A stretch of 61,101 bases of DNA from an uncultured Rikenellaceae bacterium (GCA_946486375.1 CAMLTW010000013.1:1-61101); one strand, 5' to 3'; shown: positions 35,715-44,294, counted from the stretch's first letter. The notes: generated by a model from the letters alone, not told the origin. Translations and numbers: made by a program.

Positions 35715-36902
35715 TTAAAGCCTGTATTTGAGTATCTCAGCCAGAGCTTTGTAAAGATTCAGTTCGAGCGACAGGTAGTTTTCCTCCGCATCGTAATAGA
35801 ACTGCACATCGGTCAGGTAATTGGTCACCGTGATGCTCCGCAGGTCGAAACTCTTTTGCAACAGCCTTTTGCCTTCTTCCACTTCCTGCAGGGACGCGTA
35901 CGCTGCGAGGCTTCGTTTCAACTGCTCCACGTTGGTCAATTTTTCCCGTATCGCCGCTTCCGTTTCCAGCCGCAGGTTTTCGGATCGGAGCCGCGCGGTG
36001 CGGTGTTGTGCTTTGGCCGCTTTCACCTTGTTCACGCCTCCCCAGAGGGGAATGGAAATACCGGTCGTCACTCCCAGAAAACTGTCCGTGGGAGAGAGGC
36101 GTTCTCCGGCCACTCCCACGGAAATGGAGGGCAGGGTAGAACCGCGCTGGATGGAAACGTTCCGGGCGCTTTTGTCCGCTTCGAGCAGGGCCGCCCGGAT
36201 TTCGGGACTGGCTTCGAGGGCTTCCCGGAAAACCTTTTCGGGGTCTTCCGCCGGGTTGTCCGCGTAGGCGAACTCTTCCGGACGGAAATCGTCCGTGCCG
36301 GCCAGTGCCGCCAATTGTTGCCGTTTGGCTTCCAGCTGGGAGCGGTTTTCATTCCGAAGGGTCTCGACTGCCGTCCGGTTGATGCGGGCCTTGTTCAGGT
36401 CGAGCGAGGTGGCGGCTCCCGTGTCGAACATCTTTTGCAGGGAGCTTTCCAGGTTCCGGGCGTTTTCCAGCCGCTCGTCCAGCAGTTTTCCCCGCTTTTG
36501 CAGGTAGACCAGATCGTAGCAAAGGAGCTTGGCGCGGAGCAGGATATCCTGCCTCAGCCCTGCGTATTGCGTTTCGGCCTGTTGCCGTTCGAGTTTGCCG
36601 TATTTGGAACGGGCGACGTATTCGCCTGGCCACGCCAGCGTTTGGGTGAAGCTGTACGATTTGCGGATGCTTTCCGTCCGTTCGATCCCCGGCATGTAGG
36701 CGAACTCCGCGTCCGGGTTTTCCGGCCCGATTCCGGCCCGCGAGGCCGTGATCCGGGCGTCGGCATCTTCCCGCTCGGCAGCGATGAAAGGGCTTGTGGA
36801 TTCGATCCTTTGCAGGAATGCTTCGGTACCGGTCTGCGCCGCCGCGGGGTTCGCCGCCGTTGCCGCCAGCAGGGGCAGTACGTATTTGAGCGTTTTATTC
36901 AT
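35715..36902 (-). CDS. TolC/CusC-family outer-membrane efflux protein
   Basis: A 395-residue outer-membrane channel of a tripartite efflux system. It has a signal peptide (residues 1-22, ending NPAAAQ) and two repeats of the OEP fold: long coiled-coil helices (KLLDERLENARNLESSLQKMF and RLRSENLRLETEAAIREKL) alternating with beta strands such as SISVGVAGERLSP and SFLGVTTGISIPLWGG. The last motif is diagnostic of CzcC/CusC-type members. It overlaps the stop of the RND pump gene by eight bases (ATGAATAA), so the genes are translationally coupled. Its substrate is set by the pump, most likely a divalent or monovalent metal. Confidence 0.92.
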   Translation of the reverse strand: MNKTLKYVLPLLAATAANPAAAQTGTEAFLQRIESTSPFIAAEREDADARITASRAGIGPENPDAEFAYMPGIERTESIRKSYSFTQTLAWPGEYVARSKYGKLERQQAETQYAGLRQDILLRAKLLCYDLVYLQKRGKLLDERLENARNLESSLQKMFDTGAATSLDLNKARINRTAVETLRNENRSQLEAKRQQLAALAGTDDFRPEEFAYADNPAEDPEKVFREALEASPEIRAALLEADKSARNVSIQRGSTLPSISVGVAGERLSPTDSFLGVTTGISIPLWGGVNKVKAAKAQHRTARLRSENLRLETEAAIREKLTNVEQLKRSLAAYASLQEVEEGKRLLQKSFDLRSITVTNYLTDVQFYYDAEENYLSLELNLYKALAEILKYRL

Positions 36903-39900
36903 GTTGGTCGGTTTTTTGAAGTTGCTTCCGGGCTTCCCGGACTTTCATCAGCCGGTAGACCACCGGGATCACGTAGATGTTGAGGAAAGTGGAACTCAGC
37001 AGGCCGCCGAGGATCACCACCGCCATCGGACTTTGGATTTCGTTGCCCGCCTTGCCGCTTTGCACGGCCAGCGGGATCAGGGCCAGCGCCGCCGTCAGTG
37101 CCGTCATCAGAATGGGGGCCAGTCGGTCGGCGGAACCTTCGATCACCGCCTGATGCAGCGGTTCCCCGTCGCGTTCGAGCCCCTGGTAGTGCGACACGAG
37201 CAGGATGCCGTTGCGGGTGGCTACGCCCAGCAGGGTGATGAAACCGATGATGGAGGGGATGCTCAGCGTGCCGGAGGAGAGCCAAACGGCCACCACGCCG
37301 CCGATCAGCGCCAGCGGCAGGTTCAGCAGGATCAGTCCGGCCAGCCTTGTGTCCTTGAATTCCTGATAGAGCAGCAGGAAGATGACCAGCAGGGCGATCA
37401 GCGAGGTCAGCATAAGCGTGCGCGAAGCTGTTTTTTCGCTTTCGAACGAGCCGCCGTATTCGATGTGGTATCCTTCCGGGAGCACGATCTTTTCCGACAC
37501 GATCCGGGAGATGTCGTCCACCACGCTTCCCACGTCGCGCCCGGCCACGTTGACCGAAACCACGAGCTTGCGCTGTACGTTTTCCCGCGAGATGGTGTTC
37601 GGCCCGGCGGTCGATTTCACGTCCGCCAGCAGACTGAGGGGCACCCGTTTTCCGTCGGCCACATCCACGAAAATGTTCCGGACGCCTTCCATGGAGCCGC
37701 GGTAGCGTTCGTCGAAGCGGATCACCAAATCGAACGAAGCGCTCCCTTCGAAGATTTCTCCGACCTGCTGACCCGACAGGCCGTAAAGCACGAGGTCGTT
37801 GAATTCGGGCAGCGTCATGCCGTATTTGGCCAGCATGGCCCGGTTGGGGACGATTTGCAGCTGAGGCGTTTCCACCTGCTGCTCGACGTTCAGGTCGCCG
37901 ATGCCCGGCACGCCTGCGACTTCGCTCTTGACCGCATTTCCCAGGGCGTACAGCGTTTGCAGGTTATCTCCGAAAATCTTGATGGCGATGTTGGCTCCGG
38001 TGCCCGACAGCATGGCGTCGATCCGGTGGCTCACCGGCTGGCTGATTTCGGTGACGATGCCCGGCACTCCGGCGATTTTCGCCCGGATGTCGGCCAGCAG
38101 TTCGTCTTTCGTCCGGCTGTCGAGGGCATAGGGCACGTCGATTTCCGATACCTGAGTTCCCAGCGAATGTTCGGCCAACTCGGCGCGTCCCGTCCGACGG
38201 GCGGTGGTCTTCACTTCGGGAATCGTGAGCAGGAGTTTTTCCACCTGTTCGCCCAGTCGGTTCGATTCTTCCAGCGAAATGCCCGGCATCCCCATCGCCA
38301 GCACCGTCACCTGCCCTTCGTTGAAGGGAGGCAGGAAGCCCCGCCCGAAGGTGGAAAGGAGGATCAGCGAGAGGACGAACAGCGCGCCCGATCCGTACAG
38401 CACGGCCTTTTTGTGGCGCATCACCCGTTCGAGACTGCGTACGTAATGCGTCCGCAGGTACTCGTACAACCCTTTGTGCTCGGAGCTTTTTTTCAGTACT
38501 TTGGGACTTGCGAGCAGCAGACGGCACATGACCGGCGTCAGCGTCAGGGCGATGATCAGCGAGGAGAACAAGGCCGTGATATAGGCGATGCCGAGCGGTC
38601 GGAGCATCCGGCCTTCCATGCCCGTCAGGAAGAACAGCGGAATGAAGGCCACGATGATGATGAGGGTGGCGTTCAGGATCGAGGCCCGGATTTCGATCGA
38701 GGCGTCGAAAATCACCCGGTAGACCGGCAGCCGCTCTTCCTTCGGACGCCGGAGGTTTTTCTTCAGGTGACGGAAGACGTTCTCCACGTCGATGATGGCG
38801 TCGTCCACCAGCGACCCGATGGCGATGGCCATCCCTCCGAGGGTCATGGTGTTGATGGTGATCCCGAAGGCTTTCAGGATCAGCACGGTCATCAGCAGCG
38901 AAAGCGGGATGGCCGTCAGTGAAATGATCGTCGTCCGGAAATTCCACAGGAAGAAAAAGAGGATGACGACCACGAACACGGAACCTTCGAGCAGCGCCCG
39001 GCCTACGTTGTTCACGGCCACTTCGATGAATTCCCCCTGGTCGAAAATGTCGGTATGGATTTTCACGTCGGCGGGCAGCGCGGCCTGCATTTCGGCCAGC
39101 GCTTCCTTGATGCGGGTGGTCAGCTCCAGCGTATTGATGTTCGGCTGTTTGGTGACGGTGGCGATCAGGGCCGGTTCGCCGCGGTAGGAGCCGTCGCCGA
39201 TTTTCGGGGCCGCTCCGATCGCCACATCCGCCACGTCGCGCAGCCGGACGGACTTGTTCCCGGTACGGGATACGAGCAGGGCGCCGAGCTCTTCCGTGTC
39301 CGAGGCGCGGCCCATGCCCCGTACCACGTACTCGTTGCCGTACTGGTTCAGGATCCCGCCCGGAGCATTGATGTTGGCTCCGTTCACGGCGGCGATCACT
39401 TCATTCAGGGTCACACCGTAATGGTTCATTCGTTCCGGGACGGGGCGGATCAGGTATTCCTTCTCCTCCCCGCCGAGATAGGTGACCTGCGCCACGCCTC
39501 CCAGCGCCAGCAGGCGCGGACGGATCGTCCAGGTCATCAGCGTGCGCAGGGCCATCGGATCGGTCAGGCTGTCCGCCGTGATGCCGAAGGAAAAGACCTC
39601 GCCCAGCAGGGAAGACTGAGGCGCCAGTACGGGGGCGCTCACTCCCTGCGGCATCTGGTCGGCGACGGTCATCAGCTTTTCGGAGACGATCTGCCGGGCT
39701 TCGAGCTGGTTCATGCCCCAGTCGAATTCGACCCAGACGGTCGAAAGCCCCACCTGCGACGAAGAACGGACGCGCCGCACGTCGGCGGCTCCGTTCACGA
39801 CGGTTTCGATGGGGAACGTGATGGTACGCTCCACTTCTTCCGGAGCCATACCGTTGGCTTCGGTCATCACGACCACCGTGGGCGCCGTCAGGTCGGGGAA

Positions 39901-40014
39901 CACGTCCACCTCCATGTCCCGCGAGACGAAATATCCCGCGATGACGAGCACCGCGGCCAGCGTTACGATGACCAGCCGGTTTTGCAGTGAATAGGCTACT
40001 ATTTTATTCAGCAT
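36895..40014 (-). CDS. CusA/CzcA-family heavy-metal RND efflux pump
   Basis: A 1039-residue inner-membrane proton antiporter. Twelve membrane helices in two sets of six frame two large periplasmic loops. The heavy-metal subfamily pattern is visible: the start KIVAYSLQNRLVIVTLAAVLVIAGY, VDVFPDLTAPTVVVMTEANGMAPEEVE, and the TM4 segment GSLVDDAIIDVENVFRHL carrying the proton-relay acidic residues. RRTGRAELAEHSLGTQVSEIDV is the periplasmic HME signature block. Substrate (Cu/Ag versus Zn/Co/Cd) cannot be settled by eye. It sits between its adaptor (121 bases upstream) and its outer-membrane channel. Confidence 0.95.
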   Translation of the reverse strand: MLNKIVAYSLQNRLVIVTLAAVLVIAGYFVSRDMEVDVFPDLTAPTVVVMTEANGMAPEEVERTITFPIETVVNGAADVRRVRSSSQVGLSTVWVEFDWGMNQLEARQIVSEKLMTVADQMPQGVSAPVLAPQSSLLGEVFSFGITADSLTDPMALRTLMTWTIRPRLLALGGVAQVTYLGGEEKEYLIRPVPERMNHYGVTLNEVIAAVNGANINAPGGILNQYGNEYVVRGMGRASDTEELGALLVSRTGNKSVRLRDVADVAIGAAPKIGDGSYRGEPALIATVTKQPNINTLELTTRIKEALAEMQAALPADVKIHTDIFDQGEFIEVAVNNVGRALLEGSVFVVVILFFFLWNFRTTIISLTAIPLSLLMTVLILKAFGITINTMTLGGMAIAIGSLVDDAIIDVENVFRHLKKNLRRPKEERLPVYRVIFDASIEIRASILNATLIIIVAFIPLFFLTGMEGRMLRPLGIAYITALFSSLIIALTLTPVMCRLLLASPKVLKKSSEHKGLYEYLRTHYVRSLERVMRHKKAVLYGSGALFVLSLILLSTFGRGFLPPFNEGQVTVLAMGMPGISLEESNRLGEQVEKLLLTIPEVKTTARRTGRAELAEHSLGTQVSEIDVPYALDSRTKDELLADIRAKIAGVPGIVTEISQPVSHRIDAMLSGTGANIAIKIFGDNLQTLYALGNAVKSEVAGVPGIGDLNVEQQVETPQLQIVPNRAMLAKYGMTLPEFNDLVLYGLSGQQVGEIFEGSASFDLVIRFDERYRGSMEGVRNIFVDVADGKRVPLSLLADVKSTAGPNTISRENVQRKLVVSVNVAGRDVGSVVDDISRIVSEKIVLPEGYHIEYGGSFESEKTASRTLMLTSLIALLVIFLLLYQEFKDTRLAGLILLNLPLALIGGVVAVWLSSGTLSIPSIIGFITLLGVATRNGILLVSHYQGLERDGEPLHQAVIEGSADRLAPILMTALTAALALIPLAVQSGKAGNEIQSPMAVVILGGLLSSTFLNIYVIPVVYRLMKVREARKQLQKTDQHE

Positions 40015-40135
40015 GGTTTCTGTTTTGTTGGGTTTTCCGCCGGGGCGGAACGTTCCGGTTGAACAAAGGGATGCACGAACGGAAGACAGGGCAGGCCTCC
40101 CCGGTTACAGAGGAGACGCCGTTCGTCCGCGGACA

Positions 40136-41362
40136 TCAGTGCTTGTGCCCTGCATGGGCCGCTTCCGCACCGAGCGAGCCGAGCCGTTCGATGAGTTTCA
40201 GCCGGGCCGCGCCCGTTACGACCACTTCTTCCCCCGGACGGACGCCCGACAGGATTTCCACGCGCAGGCCGTCGTTTCCGCTGACTTTCACATCGCGGCG
40301 CTCATAGCCGTGCTCGTCCTTCACATAGACGAAGTAGACGCCGAAATCCTCCATCAGCGCTTCGGCGGGGAGCACCACATGGTTCCCGCCTTCATCGGCC
40401 AGGAGTTTGATCTCCGCATACGAACCGGGGGCGAAATCGCTCCGGTAGGGCAGGGAGAAAAAGACGGGTACCAGCAGGGTTTCCGGATTTACGTCGCGCC
40501 CGTAGGAGCTCACTTTCCCGCCCAGTTCCCGGACGGAATGGTAGCCGCCGGAGGCCGAGGTGCGGAAGTTCGCCGAGAACACCGCCGGCAGTTGGGCGAT
40601 GTATTCCGGGGAAACGTCGGCCCGCAGCATCACGTTCCGGTTTTTGGCGACCGTAAACAGGGGCTGACCGAGCTGGACGAAATCCCCTTCCTGCACGTTG
40701 ATGTCGGTCACATAGCCCGAGATCGGCGACGCGACCCGCAGGCCTTCCCGTTCGTATCCCTGACGCAGGTTGTTCAGCCGGAGCTGCGCCGCTTTGTAGG
40801 CGGCTTCGCTGGCTTCCAGTTCGGTGGCCGTCACCAGTTTGTCTTCGTAGAGGGAACGGTTCCGTTCGTACAGGTCGCGGGCGTTCCCGAAGGCGATTTC
40901 CGCCTGTGCGACGGTTTCCGAATAATTGTTCTGGGTCATGCCCTGCGTGGTGACGGTCAGGATGCCGGCGCCCGCCGACACCGCGGTTCCCGATACGATG
41001 TCCCGGCCGCCGAAGCGGATGAAACCTTCGTTTTTGGCCGTCACGGTGACGATGTCCCCCTGCATCGGCAGGATTTCGCCGAGGGCCGGGATGACGTTCG
41101 CAAACGGAGCCGTCTGCGCCGGAGCCGCGGTGATTCCCGCTTCCTGCGCCTTTTCGGGGGTCAGTTCGATGATCCCTTCTTCGTGTTCGTGAGCCTCGGC
41201 GTGCTCTTCGGCTTCGTCCGCATGGGCTTCGTGGTGTTCTTCGCTTTCCGTGGCATGGAGCGAATGATCGTGTTCTTCATGGGTTTCCTGTGCGGTATTC
41301 CCTCCGCAGGCGGCCAGCAGAACGGCGGCCAGCAGGGGAAACAGGCGTTTGATGGTATACAT
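40136..41362 (-). CDS. Efflux RND periplasmic adaptor (CusB-like) lipoprotein with His-rich N-terminus
   Basis: A 408-residue membrane-fusion protein linking the RND pump to the outer-membrane channel. The lipobox LLAAC gives an acylated Cys19. Residues about 25-65 are an H/E/A/D-rich segment (HEEHDHSLHATESEEHHEAH and similar repeats), a likely periplasmic metal-binding tail. The body follows adaptor order: barrel-sandwich hybrid (VTVTAKNEGFIRFGGRDIVSG), alpha-hairpin (EIAFGNARDLYERNRSLYEDKLVTATELEASEAAYKAA), lipoyl (SPISGYVTDINVQEGDFVQLGQPLF) and beta-barrel. It ends AAHAGHKH. The start at 41362 gives a proper lipoprotein signal. Confidence 0.93.
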   Translation of the reverse strand: MYTIKRLFPLLAAVLLAACGGNTAQETHEEHDHSLHATESEEHHEAHADEAEEHAEAHEHEEGIIELTPEKAQEAGITAAPAQTAPFANVIPALGEILPMQGDIVTVTAKNEGFIRFGGRDIVSGTAVSAGAGILTVTTQGMTQNNYSETVAQAEIAFGNARDLYERNRSLYEDKLVTATELEASEAAYKAAQLRLNNLRQGYEREGLRVASPISGYVTDINVQEGDFVQLGQPLFTVAKNRNVMLRADVSPEYIAQLPAVFSANFRTSASGGYHSVRELGGKVSSYGRDVNPETLLVPVFFSLPYRSDFAPGSYAEIKLLADEGGNHVVLPAEALMEDFGVYFVYVKDEHGYERRDVKVSGNDGLRVEILSGVRPGEEVVVTGAARLKLIERLGSLGAEAAHAGHKH

Positions 41363-41473
41363 GATTTTTCGTGGATTGGTTGAGTACGGTAAACGTTTTC
41401 CGGTTCGCACGGAACAGGGAGTTCCGCCGCCGGAGTTTCTTCCGCCCGGCGTACCGGACGGGGTAAAGCCGTA

Positions 41474-41911
41474 TCAAGCCACGGGAGGCGCGCGCAGGCC
41501 GTTCGGCCCGGCTGCGACGATGGAACGGTAATGTTCGCGCCACGGTTCATGGACGAACGCCGTTCCGGAAAGGAACGGGCTTGCCGATACCGCGGAAGGT
41601 GTCAGCCCGCTCAATACGAACAGGAACAACCCCTGCCCGTCGAACAGATGATGCAAGGCGCACTGGATGCAGGAGTCGCCGCGTTTGTGATGGGAATGAT
41701 CCTTGACGAAGGCGGTCAGGTTCCGTTTGAAGTTGCAGTCCCCGCCGCCGTTTTCCGACACGGGAACGGCGCAGTTTTCCCCTTCCGCAGTCGGGGTGAG
41801 GCAGATGGATTCTCCCCTGTCCCGGTAATGGTGGTGATGGGGAACGACGTTCCCGGCCAACAAAGCCATGTTGACCAGCAGAATCAGCCCTATCGTCACC
41901 GCGCGTTTCAT
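41474..41911 (-). CDS. Small exported His-rich protein heading the efflux operon
   Basis: A 145-residue protein with an N-terminal signal or membrane helix (VTIGLILLVNMALLAGNVVP) immediately followed by PHHHHYRDRG. Further on come a second HSHHKRGDSC cluster and CIQCALHHLF, so histidines and cysteines are concentrated in the extracytoplasmic part. The C-terminal third contains a hydrophobic stretch (GLFLFVLSGLTPSAVSASPFL). I recognise it only as a small protein found upstream of HME efflux genes in Bacteroidales. A periplasmic metal-binding role is inferred. It is the first gene of the operon and has the TATCTTTG promoter. Confidence 0.78.
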   Translation of the reverse strand: MKRAVTIGLILLVNMALLAGNVVPHHHHYRDRGESICLTPTAEGENCAVPVSENGGGDCNFKRNLTAFVKDHSHHKRGDSCIQCALHHLFDGQGLFLFVLSGLTPSAVSASPFLSGTAFVHEPWREHYRSIVAAGPNGLRAPPVA

Positions 41912-41921
41912 CGTCCGAAGG

Positions 41922-41929
41922 CAAAGATA
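41922..41929 (-). promoter_or_regulatory. Promoter -7 element of the efflux operon
   Basis: TATCTTTG on the minus strand is a perfect TAnnTTTG only 10 bases before the start codon, implying a very short leader. Confidence 0.65.
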
Positions 41930-41966
41930 GCGAAATTTTTTTATTTTCGTCCTGTCCCGATTGGAA

Positions 41967-42362
41967 TCACAGTCTTCTGACGCGGTAGGCAAAGGGGGTT
42001 CCATATGTTTCGGGAGAGAGGATATCCAAAAGCCAGAGGCGATCGGGGCCTTCGGGCCGGATTCGGTAAATATCCTCCACCCCTTCGTCCGGCTCGGAGA
42101 GTGTGCTGCATCCGACATACAGGGTCCGTTTTTCGGGAAAGCATCCGTAGCGAACCTGGAAGGGATCGCACCCTTCTTCCCTTCGGGTTAGGATTCCCTC
42201 GGGGGAGAAGTCCCAGATGACCTTTTGGGAGGAAAAGGATCGAAAGAGCCTCCAGCCATCGGAGCCTTCGACAAAAAGAGCCTCGATGCGCCAGCGTTCC
42301 GAAAAGGCGAAACGATCGTTGTATCCGTGGGGATAGAAGCTAAAGGCAGGGGATGGTTCCAT
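41967..42362 (-). CDS. Small protein related to the C-terminal domain of its upstream neighbour
   Basis: A 131-residue protein of unknown function, without signal peptide. It is beta-rich with many aromatic residues (WRLFRSFSSQKVIWDFSPEG). Its last half lines up with the end of the 185-residue neighbour: F-P-E-K-R-T-L-Y-V-G, then a spaced LDIL, then E...F-A-Y-R-V-R-R. In the neighbour the same positions read F-D-P-K-E-G-T-L-R-V-G, LDIV and F-T-F-Q-R-V. A lipocalin-like barrel is a guess from strand pattern. It follows the HTH gene by 77 bases and probably shares its transcript. Confidence 0.65.
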   Translation of the reverse strand: MEPSPAFSFYPHGYNDRFAFSERWRIEALFVEGSDGWRLFRSFSSQKVIWDFSPEGILTRREEGCDPFQVRYGCFPEKRTLYVGCSTLSEPDEGVEDIYRIRPEGPDRLWLLDILSPETYGTPFAYRVRRL

Positions 42363-42439
42363 AGGCAGGGATCGGTTCGGGTTTGTGGCAGAAGAAAGCT
42401 GGCTTCATGGCAAGACAAAGCAGATTTTGGCAGGGAGGG

Positions 42440-42997
42440 CTATTCGACCCTCTGGAAGGTAAACCGGGTAAGGGTATCGTTATTCCACTCCTGCCAGTCT
42501 ACGATATCGAGCCTTTGGGGTGAAAGGAGGGAAACGAGCATGTGTGTTTCTCCTACCCGAAGGGTTCCTTCCTTCGGATCGAAGACGAAGGATAGGTTTT
42601 GGAAGATTTCCCCGTAGTGCCACTTAACGCTTTTCCCTTTTTGATCCATTTTCCAAAGGGAGCCTTCCTGAAGGGGTATTTCCTCTTTCCACCTTTGAGA
42701 GGAAAGCTCAAAATCGCAGGCGGAGGTGCACTGCCACGTGCCGAGGATAGAGGAAGGGGCATCCTCCGGCAGGATAGGTTTTTCTCCGGTCAAAAGCCAG
42801 AGAAAAGGGTAGTGGGGATACCGCAGATGAATGGCAAGAGCAAGAGGGGGTGTAAGGACGGTTTGTCCGGATTCGATCCGGGTCATTTCGAGATCGGAGG
42901 AAAGTCCGATGGCATAAGAAAGCCGGGAAGAAGATAAGTTTTCGTTTTGCAGGATCGTTTGGATACGCTCCCAGGATTCGGCGGATGGGTTTGTCAT
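42440..42997 (-). CDS. XRE-like HTH protein with C-terminal beta-rich domain
   Basis: A 185-residue protein. Residues about 8-75 look like a repressor-type helix-turn-helix (RIQTILQNENLSSSRLSYAIGLSS, then TRIESGQTVLTPPLALAIHLRYPHYPFLWLLTGEKP). The phrase WLLTGE is characteristic of phage-repressor-like HTH proteins in Bacteroidota. From about residue 85 a beta-rich domain begins (ILGTWQCTSACDFELSS, WKMDQKGKSVKWHYG), with the G-T-W opening typical of lipocalin-like barrels. Its tail resembles the next gene. It may be a ligand-sensing regulator; this is inference. It sits at the edge of a repeat-rich, gene-poor island. Confidence 0.68.
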   Translation of the reverse strand: MTNPSAESWERIQTILQNENLSSSRLSYAIGLSSDLEMTRIESGQTVLTPPLALAIHLRYPHYPFLWLLTGEKPILPEDAPSSILGTWQCTSACDFELSSQRWKEEIPLQEGSLWKMDQKGKSVKWHYGEIFQNLSFVFDPKEGTLRVGETHMLVSLLSPQRLDIVDWQEWNNDTLTRFTFQRVE

Positions 42998-43287
42998 GAT
43001 GGAAAAGTTAAGGGGGATGAAACAATGGATCGGATGGATTGTTTTTTCGGATGTTTCCCCTGCGCCTTTTCCCGACCATTAACAAAGCCAAAAAGAAAGG
43101 CGCAGGTTACAACCTCCACCGCTCTGGCTTTGCGAACCAACGAGTAAAAGATTGCTCTGCGCCCAAGCCTGTTCCAACCCGAAGGCCGAAACACGACTCA
43201 GGAAAGGCAATCCTTGCACTTACTCGTAATTACCATTTTTTAAATGGTCGCAAAATTTGAGCGGTAGTACAAAGGATGCTTTATCCT
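42998..43287. other. Gene-poor spacer upstream of the HTH gene
   Basis: About 290 bases. A 66-codon minus-strand frame (42994-43194) abuts the HTH gene with an ATGA overlap but its composition (KARAVEVVTCAFLFGFVNGREK) gives no family match I know. No promoter consensus is perfect; TAACTTTT just upstream of the HTH start has one mismatch. Confidence 0.35.
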
Positions 43288-43516
43288 TTATAAATATGTC
43301 CACGGCATCAAGCCGTATCGTACCACTTCAAAGACAGCATGGTTTCCGGTTTTAGTAAGTTGAACATGCCGTCCGTCAAAAAGCGTGGGTGCGTCGTACT
43401 CATAATTTAGTGTAGGCTCTGGTAAACCTTTGACCTTACAAGCACAAACGGCCCATGCCTGAAGCTGTGAGTAATAACATACCCCGTGCCGAAGAGCGTG
43501 AGCCTCCGACCAATCG
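43288..43516 (-). pseudogene. Decayed coding fragment, unknown family
   Basis: Reading the minus strand, about 75 codons without a stop give a protein-like sequence containing AHALRHGVCYYSQLQAWAV, LPEPTLNYEYDAPTLFDGRH and HAVFEVVRYGLMPW, ending at a TAA (43288-43290). Just upstream, in frame, comes TAG and then another TAA, and there is no ATG in a sensible place, so the 5' part is missing or frameshifted. The base composition is more AT-rich than the flanks. I do not recognise the family. It could be a fragment of a mobile-element cargo gene. Confidence 0.4.
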
Positions 43517-43699
43517 AGCTATGTCTGTGCTTTACCGGTCAATAAATTTTACCAGAATTCACTATGAGGCAAAGTGCAACCCGTCCCATAACCGACGGAT
43601 CGTAGGACAAATATAATGAAAATTCCGATTTCCGGCCTTCCCCGATGCAACTTTTTCTTTTCCTGCCCGTCCTGCTTCGGCGGACGTCCACGAACGAAA

Positions 43700-43740
43700 G
43701 ATCCTCACGTCGGGCCTTCGGCCCTCCTCAGGATGACGGA
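43700..43740 (+). repeat. Hairpin repeat R, copy 1
   Basis: GATCCTCACGTC, stem GGGCC-TTC-GGCCC (43712-43724), then CTCCTCAGGATGACG. Outer arms are ATCCT/AGGAT. It is followed by about 45 bases and then TGCGTCATTGCGAAGAACGT, which recurs after copy 4. Confidence 0.75.
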
Positions 43741-43836
43741 ATCGGATCATGTTCCCTCAACCATTCCGGAATCCCGACACTTTGCGTCATTGCGAAGAAC
43801 GTCAACGAAAAATGCGTCATTCCGAACCGAGCATGG

Positions 43837-43947
43837 CCGAAGGCCATGCGAGCTCACCGACCGGAGTCCGTTGTCGGCCTGTAAGGCCGGAACGGGAATA
43901 ACGGAGGGAAGTAACACCCGCCAAAGGTTATGCGCTGACATCCTGAA
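43837..43947 (+). repeat. 111-bp tandem repeat, unit 1
   Basis: It begins CCGAAGGCCATGCGAGCTCA and ends near GGTTATGCGCTGAC. The centre folds as CCGTT-gt-CGGCCT-GTA-AGGCCG-g-AACGG. Unit 2 follows directly with the same length, identical flanks and different but equally paired arms. Confidence 0.85.
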
Positions 43948-44058
43948 CCGAAGGCCATGCGAGCTCACCGACCGTAGCCCGCAGTCATTCCGCAGGAATG
44001 GTGCGGACAAAGCGCAGGGAGGTAGCAACCGCAACCGGTTATGCGCTGACGTTCGTTT
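43948..44058 (+). repeat. 111-bp tandem repeat, unit 2
   Basis: The same 5' and 3' blocks as unit 1. The centre reads CCGCA-gt-CATTCC-GCA-GGAATG-g-TGCGG. Six of eleven base pairs differ from unit 1, each time with both partners changed so pairing is kept. Confidence 0.85.
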
Positions 44059-44136
44059 CCTGCCGAGCAGGAACAACGAAAAACCGCCGAAGGCGGGTTA
44101 ATCTCTGTCAGTCTATTTCTATTATTATACACAACA

Positions 44137-44178
44137 GAGATCCTCACGTCGCAGCTTTGCTGCTCCTCAGGATGACGC
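44137..44178 (+). repeat. Hairpin repeat R, copy 2
   Basis: GAGATCCTCACGTC, stem GCAGC-TTT-GCTGC (44151-44163), then TCCTCAGGATGACG. Outer arms ATCCT/AGGAT as in copy 1, inner stem different. Confidence 0.75.
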
Positions 44179-44225
44179 AATGGAAGCGAGGTTCTTCCTG
44201 CCATACCGTATCCAAATGTCCCCGC

Positions 44226-44267
44226 GTCATTCCGAGCGCAACGAAGTGAAGCGTGGGAATCTCTGAC
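44226..44267 (-). repeat. Hairpin repeat R, copy 3 (inverted)
   Basis: On the minus strand it reads GAGATTCCCACGCTTC, an imperfect inner hairpin, then GCTCGGAATGACG. Outer arms are ATTCC/GGAAT, a compensated variant of the other copies. Confidence 0.7.
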
Positions 44268-44294
44268 AATTTATTTCTGTCGATATGCTAGAGG

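Noticed and set aside
42994-43194. A 66-codon minus-strand frame with ATGA overlap to the HTH gene.
   Set aside because: The overlap resembles translational coupling, but composition is unusual, no family is recognised, and one 4-base overlap is weak evidence.
43616-44101. A 161-codon plus-strand frame containing two 37-residue repeats.
   Set aside because: The repeats come from the 111-bp DNA units, whose length happens to be a multiple of three. Compensatory hairpin changes fit selection on structure, not protein; no start context or promoter.
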